Of a stretch of DNA of 64,000 bases, positions 42,191-52,209 are shown one piece after another. The position numbers and the translations under genes are program-made. Origin of the DNA: Bermanella sp034110565 (GTDB taxonomy: Bacteria > Pseudomonadota > Gammaproteobacteria > Pseudomonadales > Oceanobacteraceae); the NCBI GenBank assembly GCA_034110565.1, contig JAWUYY010000025.1, positions 16,240 to 80,239 on the forward strand. Reading direction: 5' to 3'. Below the pieces are notes generated by a model. That model had not been told where the DNA came from. It ran no database searches and was given only the letters and a program-made list of their open reading frames with translations. Position 1 is the first letter of the stretch; each line of letters opens with the position of its first letter.

Positions 42191-44842
42191 ATGATGAAAA
42201 ACGCAGAACCTAAAGCCATTTACTTGAAAGATTATCAAGCACCCGCATTTGAAATTGAATCGACGTATTTAAGCTTTGATCTATACGATGATTACACACT
42301 AGTTTCATCGTCATTAAAAATGCGCCGCAGCAGTGATCAACGTGACGCTGCGTTGTTTTTAAATGGCCAAGAACTTGAGCTAGTCTCGGTATCTATGAAT
42401 GACAAAGTTCTGAGTGCGGATGATTATGAGCAAACAGATGAAAGTTTAACTATTAACGCTGGTTTACTGCCAAGTGAATTTACTTTGGCGATTCAAACTA
42501 AAATTAAGCCACAAGAAAATACCGCACTTGAAGGTCTATACAAGTCATCGGGTATGTTTTGCACTCAGTGTGAGGCAGAAGGTTTTCGACGTATCACCTA
42601 TTTTTTAGACCGTCCAGACGTCATGAGTGTTTACGAAGTGCGCATTACCGCTGATAAAAAAGCGTGTCCGGTATTATTGTCTAACGGAAATTTGGTTGCC
42701 AGCGAAGATTTAGCCGATGGTCGGCATAGCATGACGTGGCAAGATCCGCATAAAAAACCATGTTACTTATTTGCATTGGTTGCCGGTGACTTGCAACATA
42801 TAGAAGATACGTTTACGACCATGTCAGGTGAGAACGTGACCTTACGTATCTATGTGGAATCTCAAAACATCGATAAATGTGATTTCGCCATGGGAGCATT
42901 AAAGCGCGCCATGAAATGGGATGAGGAAGTCTACGGTCGTGAATATGATTTGAATATTTTCAATATAGTGGCAGTTGATGCGTTTAATATGGGGGCGATG
43001 GAAAATAAAAGTTTAAATATTTTTAATTCCTCATGTGTATTAGCTAATCCTAAAACCGCAACGGATGCTACTTTTCAGCGTATTGAAGCTATTGTTGCTC
43101 ATGAGTACTTTCATAATTGGTCGGGCAACCGTGTAACGTGCCGAGATTGGTTCCAATTAAGCTTGAAAGAAGGTTTCACCGTATTCCGTGATTCTGAGTT
43201 TTCGGCTGATGTGGGCTCGCGTACGGTTAAACGCATTGAAGATGTGTCGTTATTGCGCACTGCGCAATTCGCAGAAGATGCAGGACCTATGTCACATCCC
43301 ATTTTACCGGCTTCTTTTATTGAAATTTCTAACTTCTATACTCTTACTATTTATGAAAAAGGCGCAGAAGTTGTGCGCATGATACATAATATCTTAGGTG
43401 CAGATGATTTTAGAAAAGGTTCAGATCTGTACTTTGAGCGTCATGACGGACAAGCCGTGACCACCGAGCACTTCGTGAAAGCCATGGAAGATGCCAGTGG
43501 TAAAGATTTGACCCAATTTAGAAACTGGTATCACCAAGCGGGCACACCTGAATTATGGGTGACAGACCATTACGATGCGCAAGCAAATACTTATGCGTTA
43601 ACCATCAAACAAACGTGTCGAGAAACACCTGAGACGAGCCACAAGCAGCCGTATCACATTCCATTTTCGCTGGGATTACTTGATGAAACAGGAGCTGACT
43701 GCAAACTAGTATGTAAAGATACTAATTTTAATAGCCAGGCTGGTGTGATTAACGTAACCCAGAGTGAGCAGGTATTTACGTTTGAAAATATTTCATCAAA
43801 ACCTGTTCCGTCTTTACTACGTGGATTTAGTGCTCCTGTAAAATTACACTTTGCCTATGAATCCTCACAGCTACAATTTTTAATGGCAAACGACAGCGAT
43901 GGTTTTAACCGCTGGGATGCCGGACAAACATTAGCTACACAAATTATTTTAGACTTATCACAAGACGTATTAGCAGGGCGTGATCTAGTATTGGATGAAG
44001 GTTTGTTTAATGTATATCAGTCATTACTATCTAGCTTGAATGATGATTTAGCGATGCAAGCGCAAATGCTAAGTTTGCCTAGTTTGGCGTATTTGATCGA
44101 ACAGCAAGACCAAGCGCAAGTACATGCATTATATTCAGCGCGTAGTTTTGTGAAGCAAACCCTAGCGGATCGATTGCATGCTGAATTTAGCCTAGTGTAT
44201 CAGCAGTGTATTGATACATCCGACTATGAGCCAAGTCCTGATGCCATTGCTAAACGCACACTTAAAAATTTGTGTTTGCAGTATATGACCCAAACACAAA
44301 AGCATGATTATTCTGCTGTTGCGCAAAATCAATTTGAACAAACAGATAATATGACGGATCAATTCTCCGCGTTAGGGGCATTGGTCAATAGTCACCATCA
44401 AGATTTGGCACAAACGGCTCTACAGGAATTCTACGTGCAGTGGCAGCATGATGTGTTAGTCGTCAATATGTGGCTGTCGTTGCAAGCATCCAGTGATCAC
44501 AATCAAGGGGTTGCTTCAGTCAATGAACTTTTAAGTCACGAAGCGTTCGATATAAAGAATCCAAATAAGGTTCGTTCTGTGATTGGCGTATTTGCCGCAC
44601 AGAATTTAAGACATTTTCACGGTGACGAAGGGGCGGGGTACAACTGGCTAGCGGATAGAATTATTGAACTAGATGCATTGAATCCACAAATTGCATCTCG
44701 CTTATTAGGACCGTTAACGAAATGGAAGCGAATCGGGCATCCAAATGGCACTCAAATGAAGCAGGCGTTAGAAAAAATTGCGGCTCGCAGTAATTTGTCG
44801 AAAGATGTCTATGAAGTTGTAACAAAAACTCTAGTAAGCTAG
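42191..44842 (+). CDS. pepN: Aminopeptidase N (M1 family)
   Basis: An 883-residue zinc aminopeptidase removing N-terminal residues from peptides in the cytoplasm. The exopeptidase motif is GAMENKSLNIF (about 268), and the zinc site is VAHEYFHNWSGNRV plus LKEGFTVFRD (HExxH-x18-E). The C-terminal helical domain is complete, with full E. coli-like length. Two ATG codons (42191, 42194) are equally placed. A terminator follows. Confidence 0.95.
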   Translation: MMKNAEPKAIYLKDYQAPAFEIESTYLSFDLYDDYTLVSSSLKMRRSSDQRDAALFLNGQELELVSVSMNDKVLSADDYEQTDESLTINAGLLPSEFTLAIQTKIKPQENTALEGLYKSSGMFCTQCEAEGFRRITYFLDRPDVMSVYEVRITADKKACPVLLSNGNLVASEDLADGRHSMTWQDPHKKPCYLFALVAGDLQHIEDTFTTMSGENVTLRIYVESQNIDKCDFAMGALKRAMKWDEEVYGREYDLNIFNIVAVDAFNMGAMENKSLNIFNSSCVLANPKTATDATFQRIEAIVAHEYFHNWSGNRVTCRDWFQLSLKEGFTVFRDSEFSADVGSRTVKRIEDVSLLRTAQFAEDAGPMSHPILPASFIEISNFYTLTIYEKGAEVVRMIHNILGADDFRKGSDLYFERHDGQAVTTEHFVKAMEDASGKDLTQFRNWYHQAGTPELWVTDHYDAQANTYALTIKQTCRETPETSHKQPYHIPFSLGLLDETGADCKLVCKDTNFNSQAGVINVTQSEQVFTFENISSKPVPSLLRGFSAPVKLHFAYESSQLQFLMANDSDGFNRWDAGQTLATQIILDLSQDVLAGRDLVLDEGLFNVYQSLLSSLNDDLAMQAQMLSLPSLAYLIEQQDQAQVHALYSARSFVKQTLADRLHAEFSLVYQQCIDTSDYEPSPDAIAKRTLKNLCLQYMTQTQKHDYSAVAQNQFEQTDNMTDQFSALGALVNSHHQDLAQTALQEFYVQWQHDVLVVNMWLSLQASSDHNQGVASVNELLSHEAFDIKNPNKVRSVIGVFAAQNLRHFHGDEGAGYNWLADRIIELDALNPQIASRLLGPLTKWKRIGHPNGTQMKQALEKIAARSNLSKDVYEVVTKTLVS

Positions 44843-44862
44843 ACGTTAGTACAATTTTATAA

Positions 44863-44904
44863 AAACCAGTGGCGTATTCGGTTGTACGTCGCTGGTTTAT
44901 TTTA
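44863..44904 (+). terminator. Terminator after pepN
   Basis: AAACCAGTGGCGTA pairs with TACGTCGCTGGTTT through 14 positions including two G-U pairs, with loop TTCGGTTG and an AT-rich T tail. The rest of the gap to the DUF1329 gene shows a possible CAGCCA/TGGCTG hairpin and a GGGGGAA ribosome binding site. Confidence 0.75.
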
Positions 44905-45009
44905 TATGCTTGGGCAATAACAAAAATAAAAGACTCTAACTGGTACTTCTGTACTGGTTATCCAGCAACAGCCATGACTCATCGTTCTTGGCTGGGGGAA
45001 TAATAAAAA

Positions 45010-46377
45010 ATGAAAAGATCAGGTCTATTTTTATCCACCTTTCTGTTGGCGTGTGGCTTGTCGGCTGCGTCCCAAGCACAGGTTAGCCAGAAGGAAGCTG
45101 ATAAATTACGTACTACGTTAACGCCATTAGGTGGCGAGCGAGCGGCAAATGCCGACGGCTCTATTCCAGAGTGGCGGGGTGGTATGCAGTTTCCTCCTGC
45201 TGGTTATAAGCAACCAGGTCAGCACCATGTTGACCCATTCCCAAATGACAAACCTCTTTTTGACATTACCGCAAAGAATATGGCTAAGTACGAAAAGTAT
45301 TTAACCGAAGGGCAAAAAGCACTACTGAAAACGTATCCAAACACATTTAAAATGCCTATTTATCAATCTCGTCGCACTGCGGCTGCGCCACAGTGGGTTT
45401 ATGACAACACCTATAACAATGCCACTCGTGCAACTCTCGTTGAGGGAGGGAATGGTATTCAGGATGCTGTTGGTGGTACACCATTTCCTATCCCTTCTAG
45501 CGGCCTAGAAATTATCTGGAATCACAACACGCGCTGGCGCGGTGAATATGCGGTGCGTCGTGCTTCAGAAGTAGCCGTGCAGCCAGACGGCACTTATAGT
45601 TTGATCACGACTCAAGCTGAAGTGGATTACAATTATTATCATCGCGGTTCAACGGCAAAAGATCTCGATAATATCCTTATTTATTACCTCTCATTTACTA
45701 AAGCACCAGCGCGTCTAGCGGGTGGCGCGGTGTTGGCTCATGAAACAATGAACCAGGTGATAGAGCCTCGTCGTGCTTGGGGTTACAACGCAGGCCAGCG
45801 TCGTGTACGTAAAGCGCCTAACCTAGCCTACGATACACCGGTAGCTGCAGCAGATGGTCTACGTACCATCGATGAGACGGATATGTATAACGGCTCACCG
45901 GATCGCTACAACTGGAAAATAGTGGGCAAGGAAGAGATTTATATTCCATACAATAACTATCGTGTTAGCTCGCCCGAGGTGAAATATGAAGAGTTATTAC
46001 AACCAGGCCACTTAAATCCAGAATACACTCGTTATGAAAAACATCGTGTATGGGTTGTTGAAGCCATTCTAAAACCAGGGCAACGTCATATTTACCATAA
46101 GCGTCGCTTCTATATTGATGAAGACTCGTGGAGTGCTGCGGTCATAGATCAATATGATGAACGTGGTCAGCTATGGCGTGTCAGTATGGCTTATCTTAAG
46201 AATTTCTATGAATTACCCGGTACTTGGACTGCTATGGATGTATTCCATGATGTTCAAGCTCGTCGTTATCATGTTCAAGGTATGGATAACGAAGAGCGTA
46301 CTACCATTGACTTTAGTCAGGTATCCCCAGGTAGTCGATACTTCACACCGCAGGAACTTCGTCGTCGCGGTCGTTAA
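45010..46377 (+). CDS. DUF1329 exported lipid-associated protein
   Basis: A 455-residue protein with a signal peptide (LSTFLLACGLSAASQAQ) and a DUF1329 domain with the conserved TPLGGERAANADGSIPEW near the start and FNMGQVFN-like late strands (RWRGEYAVRRASEVA, RIYHKRRFYID-like). The family has a LolA/LolB-like lipid-binding fold and is regularly encoded with a DUF1302 protein, a YCF48 protein and an RND transporter. The last two follow here; DUF1302 is absent. A role in handling hydrophobic molecules in the periplasm is inferred. Confidence 0.85.
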   Translation: MKRSGLFLSTFLLACGLSAASQAQVSQKEADKLRTTLTPLGGERAANADGSIPEWRGGMQFPPAGYKQPGQHHVDPFPNDKPLFDITAKNMAKYEKYLTEGQKALLKTYPNTFKMPIYQSRRTAAAPQWVYDNTYNNATRATLVEGGNGIQDAVGGTPFPIPSSGLEIIWNHNTRWRGEYAVRRASEVAVQPDGTYSLITTQAEVDYNYYHRGSTAKDLDNILIYYLSFTKAPARLAGGAVLAHETMNQVIEPRRAWGYNAGQRRVRKAPNLAYDTPVAAADGLRTIDETDMYNGSPDRYNWKIVGKEEIYIPYNNYRVSSPEVKYEELLQPGHLNPEYTRYEKHRVWVVEAILKPGQRHIYHKRRFYIDEDSWSAAVIDQYDERGQLWRVSMAYLKNFYELPGTWTAMDVFHDVQARRYHVQGMDNEERTTIDFSQVSPGSRYFTPQELRRRGR

Positions 46378-46386
46378 TGTTTTTTA

Positions 46387-46414
46387 GCGCAACCTTTATT
46401 ATTGAGGGTTGCGT
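46387..46414 (+). other. Hairpin between the DUF1329 and YCF48 genes
   Basis: CGCAACC and GGTTGCG form a seven-pair stem 10 bases after the stop. A T run is weak, so it may reduce rather than stop transcription into the YCF48 and RND genes, or protect the DUF1329 mRNA. Confidence 0.5.
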
Positions 46415-46459
46415 CTATAATTGACTCAACTATTTATATTTCAGATTGGAGATTTACTG

Positions 46460-47668
46460 ATGCGAACACTGTTTTCAGTGGGCGCCGTACTGAGATCAGC
46501 TGGCCGATTGTTATCGGCGAGTGTCTTAGTCGCGGTGGTAGGACTAACTGCAACAACTGCTCATGCACAATGGCAAGATCCATTAGATACGCCTGCTATG
46601 AGTACACTCAAAGCACATGATTCGTTATTACTCGATATTACAGCGGTAGGTGAACGTTTAGTTGCCGTGGGTGCACGTGGACATATTATTTTTAGTGATG
46701 ATGACGGTCGTACATGGCGTCAAGCGCAAGTACCTGTCATTACGACATTAACCGCTGTGTATTTTGTTAATAAAAATACGGGTTGGGCAGTGGGTCACGA
46801 TGCTGTTGTATTAAATACACAAGACGGTGGCTTAACTTGGACTAAACAATTTGACGGCTTTAGAGCCAATGAAATGGTGCTCAATTCGGCGAAAAAAACC
46901 AAAGAGTTTTACGAAAGTGAATTAAGTAAAGCCATGGTTATTGGTAGTGATGCTCGTATTTCACTAGCAGAAGAAAAATTAGAGAATGCAACTTTTGCAT
47001 TAGAAGATGCACAGATTGATTTTGAAGATAAGTCGACTAAGCCTTTACTGGATGTATGGTTTAAAAATGCAAAAGAAGGCTTTGTGATTGGTGCTTATGG
47101 CATGATTTTTAAAACCTTAGACGGCGGCAACTCTTGGTTGGCTTGGTCTACTCATGTTGAAAATCCAGACCGTTTTCATTTAAACAGTATTACAAAAATA
47201 GATAACCAACGTTTAATGATAGTGGGTGAAGCTGGCATCATGCTACGTACACAAGATGCAGGTGAAACGTGGACACAAATGATGAGCCCTTATGATGGTT
47301 CTTTCTTTGGTGTTATGAACCTTGTTAACGATGTGCAGTTGGCATTTGGTTTACGTGGTAATCTAGCCCGTTCAGATAATTTCGGTCTAAGCTGGCGTTT
47401 AGTTGATACACATACACATCAAACCTTAATGGGTGCTACCGATCATCTTGGTCGTATTGCTTATGTCGTAGGTAACGGCGGTTCCTTTATCAAAGGTATC
47501 GATTCCGGTCAAAAATGGGAAAGCCAAACTCGAAAAGGGCGCAGCAGTGCATCTGCCGTAGTCGAAACCCGTACGGGTGATTTTGTAATGGTGGGCGAAA
47601 ACGGTGTTGAGATTTTAGATAAAACCGGTGAACGCCTATCGGTAGAAATTACGAGCATCGAGGGGTAG
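46460..47668 (+). CDS. YCF48/BNR beta-propeller protein
   Basis: A 402-residue exported protein: signal peptide (about 1-40, ending TTAHAQ), then repeated beta-propeller blades with Asp-box-like motifs SDDDGRTW, TQDGGLTW, TLDGGNSW, TQDAGETW. These resemble the HCF136/YCF48 photosystem assembly factor fold; in heterotrophs the family acts beside RND exporters. The ATG at 46460 with GGAGA upstream is preferred over an earlier TTG. The RND gene begins five bases after its stop, so the two are coupled. Confidence 0.87.
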   Translation: MRTLFSVGAVLRSAGRLLSASVLVAVVGLTATTAHAQWQDPLDTPAMSTLKAHDSLLLDITAVGERLVAVGARGHIIFSDDDGRTWRQAQVPVITTLTAVYFVNKNTGWAVGHDAVVLNTQDGGLTWTKQFDGFRANEMVLNSAKKTKEFYESELSKAMVIGSDARISLAEEKLENATFALEDAQIDFEDKSTKPLLDVWFKNAKEGFVIGAYGMIFKTLDGGNSWLAWSTHVENPDRFHLNSITKIDNQRLMIVGEAGIMLRTQDAGETWTQMMSPYDGSFFGVMNLVNDVQLAFGLRGNLARSDNFGLSWRLVDTHTHQTLMGATDHLGRIAYVVGNGGSFIKGIDSGQKWESQTRKGRSSASAVVETRTGDFVMVGENGVEILDKTGERLSVEITSIEG

Positions 47669-47673
47669 TTATT

Positions 47674-50088
47674 ATGAGTCAAAAAGATATGCCGAAAACA
47701 GTACCGGAACATTACATTACGACACCAAGTGCTGAACCATTTCTTGAAAAATTGTTATTTTCTCGTCGTGGTTTATTTTTAACATTTTTGATTATACTTA
47801 CAGGCTTTCTTGCTTATAACGCATCAAAAGTGGGGCTTGATTCTCGATCTGAGAAATATATTCCGCTTGAACATCAATACATTCAGAACCATATGCGTCA
47901 TGCAAATGATTTAAGTAGTGGTTTGAATAATATTAAAATCGTTGTAGCGAATAAAAGCGGTGATATTTTCAATGCTGAATATATGGAGATACTTCGTCAA
48001 ATCAACGATGAAGTATTTTATATTAAAGGCGCTGACCGCTCTAAATTAAAATCCATGTGGACGCCAAACGTACGCTGGACGGAAGTAACCGAACAAGGGT
48101 TTCAGGGTGGACCTGTAATACCGGCGACTTATGATGGTAGCGAAGAAAGCATCATTCAATTACGTGAAAATATTTTACGTTCAGGTCAAGTCGGCCGTTT
48201 AGTATCAAATGACTTTACGTCAACCATGATCGATGTACCGCTTTATGAAATGGACCCTGACACGGGTGAGCCATTAAATCCTAAAGAGTTGGCTGCAACG
48301 CTTGAAGAAAAAATCCGCGATAAATTTTCTAATGAAAATACGTCTATTCACATAATTGGCTTCCCTAAAAAGATGGCCGATTTAATGGAAGGTGCATTTA
48401 ATGTTGGTCTATTTTTCTTAGGTGCCATCTTCATTACCTCTATTTTACTGTACATGTATTCACGCTGCATAAAAGGTACCTTAATTCCCGTATTTTGTTC
48501 TATCGTGGCGGTGGTATGGCAGCTTGGTTTATTAAATCTAATTGGTTTCGGCATAGACCCTTACTCAATGTTGGTTCCATTTTTAGTATTTGCCATTGGT
48601 ATAAGTCATGGTGTGCAAATTATTAATGGTATTGCCATAGAAGCAGGTAAAGGTGCCTCCCGGGAAATGGCAGCTCGCTTAGCGTTCCGTGGATTGTACG
48701 TACCGGGAATGTTGGCTTTATTGTCTGATGCGATCGGTTTCCTAACTTTATTATTTATAGATATCACCGTAATCAAAGAACTGGCCATTGCCGCTTCAAT
48801 TGGTGTTGCGGTGATTATTATTACTAACCTATTGCTACTACCTCTGCTTATGTCTTACGTAGGGATCAGTCGTTCAGGCGTGAAGCATGCGCAAAAAGCT
48901 GAACAGTCTGAGTCTAAACTTTGGAAACTTGTTGCAAACTTTACTCATAAAAAAGTCGCAGGTACGGCGATTGCGGTCGCAATTCTATTAGCCGTTGGCG
49001 GTGTAATTGGTAGTCAAAACTTAAAAATTGGTGATCTAGATAAGGGCGCTCCTGAATTACGCCAAGACAGCCGTTATAATAAAGATAACGCGTTTGTTGT
49101 AGCGAACTATTCAACCAGCTCTGATGTTCTTGTGATTATGGCTGAAACGCCACGCGAAGAGTGTGCAAGTTATAAAGCATTAGATGCAATTGATCGCTTA
49201 ATGTGGACCATGGAAAACGTAAAAGGGGTGCAGTCAGCTGTATCTGTGGTGTCGGTTTCTAAGCTAGTTTCAAAAGGGATGAATGAAGGTAGCTTGAAAT
49301 GGTCTGCACTTTCTCGTAATCAAAATATTTTGAACTCGAGTATTCAGCGCGCACCAAGCGGATTAATTAACCAAGATTGTTCTATGGTGCCTGTGATCAT
49401 TTATCTGAATGACCACAAAGCAGAAACGTTAGAACGTGCGGTGAATGTAGCGGCTGATTTTGCTAAAGCCTATGAAGATAACCCAGCAGTGCAGTTTAAA
49501 CTGGCTTCTGGTAATGCGGGTGTTGAAGCGGCGACTAACGAAGTAATCGCAGATGCACAAACGCTTATGCTGATCTTTGTTTACATTGTTGTATCTGTAT
49601 TGTGTTTCATTACATTCCGCTCTATTCGTGCCGTTATTTGTATTATTACTCCACTAGCGTTGACCTCTATCTTGTGCCAAGCGCTAATGGCTCAAATGGG
49701 AATTGGTGTGAAGGTGGCAACATTGCCGGTTATTGCATTGGGTGTTGGTATTGGTGTCGATTATGGTATTTATATCTATAGTCGTTTAGAAGCATTGCTA
49801 ATTGAAGGTAAGACCCTACATGAAGCTTTCTTTCAAACCCTTAAAACCACAGGTAAAGCTGTGAGCTTTACAGGTTTAACGCTAGCGATTGGCGTAGGAA
49901 CATGGATATGGTCTCCGATTAAATTCCAAGCAGATATGGGGATTTTGTTAACCTTCATGTTCCTATGGAATATGTTTGGCGCCTTGTTGTTGTTGCCTGC
50001 ATTAGCGCGCTTTATATTGAAGCCAGAGAGTATTATTGCGAAGCATCAAGCTAAGCATGGTAAAGATTTACCGGCTGAAACCTTGTAA
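47674..50088 (+). CDS. RND-superfamily (MMPL/HpnN-like) exporter
   Basis: An 804-residue inner-membrane transporter with the 12-helix RND layout: one helix near 33-50, a periplasmic domain to about 230, five helices to about 400, then a second copy (helix near 430, domain to 620, five helices to the end). Sequences such as VIALGVGIGVDYGIYIYSRL contain the helix-4-type Asp relay. GAGGGG precedes the ATG. With DUF1329 and YCF48 it probably moves a hydrophobic substrate toward the outer membrane. The substrate is not known. Confidence 0.88.
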   Translation: MSQKDMPKTVPEHYITTPSAEPFLEKLLFSRRGLFLTFLIILTGFLAYNASKVGLDSRSEKYIPLEHQYIQNHMRHANDLSSGLNNIKIVVANKSGDIFNAEYMEILRQINDEVFYIKGADRSKLKSMWTPNVRWTEVTEQGFQGGPVIPATYDGSEESIIQLRENILRSGQVGRLVSNDFTSTMIDVPLYEMDPDTGEPLNPKELAATLEEKIRDKFSNENTSIHIIGFPKKMADLMEGAFNVGLFFLGAIFITSILLYMYSRCIKGTLIPVFCSIVAVVWQLGLLNLIGFGIDPYSMLVPFLVFAIGISHGVQIINGIAIEAGKGASREMAARLAFRGLYVPGMLALLSDAIGFLTLLFIDITVIKELAIAASIGVAVIIITNLLLLPLLMSYVGISRSGVKHAQKAEQSESKLWKLVANFTHKKVAGTAIAVAILLAVGGVIGSQNLKIGDLDKGAPELRQDSRYNKDNAFVVANYSTSSDVLVIMAETPREECASYKALDAIDRLMWTMENVKGVQSAVSVVSVSKLVSKGMNEGSLKWSALSRNQNILNSSIQRAPSGLINQDCSMVPVIIYLNDHKAETLERAVNVAADFAKAYEDNPAVQFKLASGNAGVEAATNEVIADAQTLMLIFVYIVVSVLCFITFRSIRAVICIITPLALTSILCQALMAQMGIGVKVATLPVIALGVGIGVDYGIYIYSRLEALLIEGKTLHEAFFQTLKTTGKAVSFTGLTLAIGVGTWIWSPIKFQADMGILLTFMFLWNMFGALLLLPALARFILKPESIIAKHQAKHGKDLPAETL

Positions 50089-50106
50089 TACATTGCTCAA
50101 CTAAAA

Positions 50107-50131
50107 AAACCGCGCTAGTCGCGGTTTTTTT
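50107..50131 (+). terminator. Terminator after the RND gene
   Basis: AAACCGCG pairs with CGCGGTTT around CTAGT, followed by a T run. Confidence 0.9.
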
Positions 50132-50179
50132 ATGAGAGTACACTTGGCCAATTTACAGTATTACTTTGAGTAACATATT

Positions 50180-50857
50180 TTGTTAGAGATTGTATTTGAA
50201 CACGCCGACTGGCTTGTGGCGGTAAAACCGGCAGGACTGAATTTTCATAGTGAAGATGGGGAAGCAGGTTTTGTAGCAGTATTAGAGAAACAGCTTGGCA
50301 TAAAGCTATGGCCGGTACATCGTTTAGATAAGTTAACGTCAGGTTTGTTATTGGTAGCTAAATCTAAGCTTAGCTGTAGTGTGTTGAGCGAGCTATTCTC
50401 AAATAGAAAAGTTGAAAAGTTTTACTTGGCGGTTTGTCCTTCAAGCATGAAAAAGAAACAAGGCCTAATAAAAGGGGATATGGCGCCAGCAAGAAGAGGG
50501 GCGTTTAAGTTGTTGAAGACCACCCATAATCCTGCTGTGACCCAGTTTTTTTCTAGCAGTTTAAAGTCTGGCTTGCGCTTATGTCTACTTAAGCCTTATA
50601 CCGGCAAAACCCATCAATTAAGAGTCGCAATGAAATCTAATGGTGCACCTATTGTTGGCGATGCTCTTTATGGCGCCGATAAAGCCGAGCGCTTATACCT
50701 GCATAGTTATGTGCTAGGATTTGAGTATGATTCGCAGAAGTATTGTTTTGAAAAGCTACCTCAGGCCAATGACTTATTTGATGTTAAAGGTGTGCTCGAA
50801 GCACAAAATTGGTTAGAACCTTGGTCGTTAGCTTGGCCAGTATTATCACGTAATTAA
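50180..50857 (+). CDS. RluA-family pseudouridine synthase (second copy)
   Basis: A 225-residue enzyme. The catalytic Asp is in PVHRLDKLTSGLLLVAK (about 50), and KPYTGKTHQLRVAMKSNGAPIVGDALYG is split here as KPYTGKTHQLRVAMK and IVGDALYG; both are typical RluA motifs. It starts on TTG with no clear ribosome binding site. It differs from the shorter rluA product encoded at 33 kb and resembles a stand-alone TruC/RluA-like branch. The RNA target is unknown. A thiolase gene follows after 16 bases. Confidence 0.82.
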   Translation: MLEIVFEHADWLVAVKPAGLNFHSEDGEAGFVAVLEKQLGIKLWPVHRLDKLTSGLLLVAKSKLSCSVLSELFSNRKVEKFYLAVCPSSMKKKQGLIKGDMAPARRGAFKLLKTTHNPAVTQFFSSSLKSGLRLCLLKPYTGKTHQLRVAMKSNGAPIVGDALYGADKAERLYLHSYVLGFEYDSQKYCFEKLPQANDLFDVKGVLEAQNWLEPWSLAWPVLSRN

Positions 50858-50873
50858 TTATTAGGAGACTAGT

Positions 50874-52160
50874 ATGGCATTCCCTCGTCCTGTGGCCATT
50901 GTTGCCGCGAACCGTATTCCATTTGCTAAATCTAATACCGCTTATTTTGGTGTATCCAATCAAGCTATGTTAACAGCTGCTCTTAATGGACTTGTTGAAA
51001 AAGCGGGTTTACAAGGTCAGGCAGTGGGTGAAGTGGTAGCGGGTGCGGTGATGAAGCACAGCCGTGACTTCAATCTAGTGCGTGAATCAGTATTAGACAC
51101 GGCATTATTAGCCTCAACCCCTTCTACCGATATGCAACAAGCTTGCGGCACAGGCTTACAAGCGCTTTTTACTGTGGCAAGTAAGATTGCATTAGGACAG
51201 ATTGAAAGTGGTATTGCAGGTGGTGTGGATACTACATCCGATGCTCCGATTGCAATCAGTGATAAATTTCAATCTATGCTAATGCAGCTAAATAAAGCGA
51301 AAACCATAGGTGAGCGTTTAAAAATACTAGGGTCGTTTCGACCTCATTTTTTAGCGCCCAGTTTTCCTCGTAATGGCGAGCCTAGAACGGGTTTAAGCAT
51401 GGGTGATCATACTGAACTAACCGCAAAGCGCTGGAATATTTCTCGCCAAGAACAGGATCAGTTAGCCCTAGCCAGTCACCAAAATCTAAATAAAGCTTAT
51501 GAATCGGGCTTTATGAATGACTTAATTTCGCCGTTTAATGGATTAGATAAAGATAATTTATTACGTCCAGATACCAAGCTTGAGAAGCTAGCCAGCTTAG
51601 GTGCTGCATTTGATAAAGAGAGTGGTACATTGACTGCAGGCAACAGCTCGGCATTAACCGATGGTGCTTCAGCGGTGTTATTAGCCAGTGAAGAATGGGC
51701 TAAAGAAAGAGGCTTACCAGTACTTGCGTATATAACTGACTATGAAACCAGTGCAGTAGATTTCATCGGTAAAGACAGTGATTACAAAGAAGACTTATTA
51801 CTTGCGCCGGCTTATGCCGTGCCTAAAATGCTGGCTCGTAATAATATGTCTTTGCAGGATTTTGATTATTATGAAATTCATGAGGCGTTTGCAGCACAAG
51901 TATTAGCCACGCTTAAAGCATGGAATACTGAATCGTTCTGTAAAGAGCGCTTAGGCTTAGAGAGTGTGGTTGGTGAAATTGATTTCTCTAAGCTAAATGT
52001 GAATGGTAGCTCGTTAGCTACAGGCCATCCATTTGCAGCAACCGGTGGACGCATTGCGGGTAATCTAGCTAAGCTGCTTTGTGAGAAAGGTTCAGGCAAA
52101 GGTTTGATTTCTATCTGTGCGGCTGGCGGTCAGGGTGTTGTGGCAATATTAGAACGCTAA
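50874..52160 (+). CDS. Thiolase (acetyl-CoA C-acyltransferase, FadI-like)
   Basis: A 428-residue thiolase. The active-site Cys is in QQACGTGLQ (about 93), His in YYEIHEAFAAQ, GHPFAATGGR, and the second Cys in ICAAGGQG near the end. Length and the KLNVNGSSLATGHPFAATGG region suit the FadI long-chain beta-oxidation branch or a biosynthetic thiolase. AGGAG lies before the ATG. A FadJ partner is not adjacent. Ends in a strong terminator. Confidence 0.87.
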   Translation: MAFPRPVAIVAANRIPFAKSNTAYFGVSNQAMLTAALNGLVEKAGLQGQAVGEVVAGAVMKHSRDFNLVRESVLDTALLASTPSTDMQQACGTGLQALFTVASKIALGQIESGIAGGVDTTSDAPIAISDKFQSMLMQLNKAKTIGERLKILGSFRPHFLAPSFPRNGEPRTGLSMGDHTELTAKRWNISRQEQDQLALASHQNLNKAYESGFMNDLISPFNGLDKDNLLRPDTKLEKLASLGAAFDKESGTLTAGNSSALTDGASAVLLASEEWAKERGLPVLAYITDYETSAVDFIGKDSDYKEDLLLAPAYAVPKMLARNNMSLQDFDYYEIHEAFAAQVLATLKAWNTESFCKERLGLESVVGEIDFSKLNVNGSSLATGHPFAATGGRIAGNLAKLLCEKGSGKGLISICAAGGQGVVAILER

Positions 52161-52177
52161 TCTTGTGAATTAAGCAT

Positions 52178-52205
52178 AAAAAATGGGCCTGTTGGCCCAT
52201 TTTTT
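52178..52205. terminator. Bidirectional terminator between the thiolase and the DUF1461 gene
   Basis: AAAAAATGGGCC pairs perfectly with GGCCCATTTTTT around TGTT, serving both converging genes. Confidence 0.9.
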
Positions 52206-52209
52206 ATGT

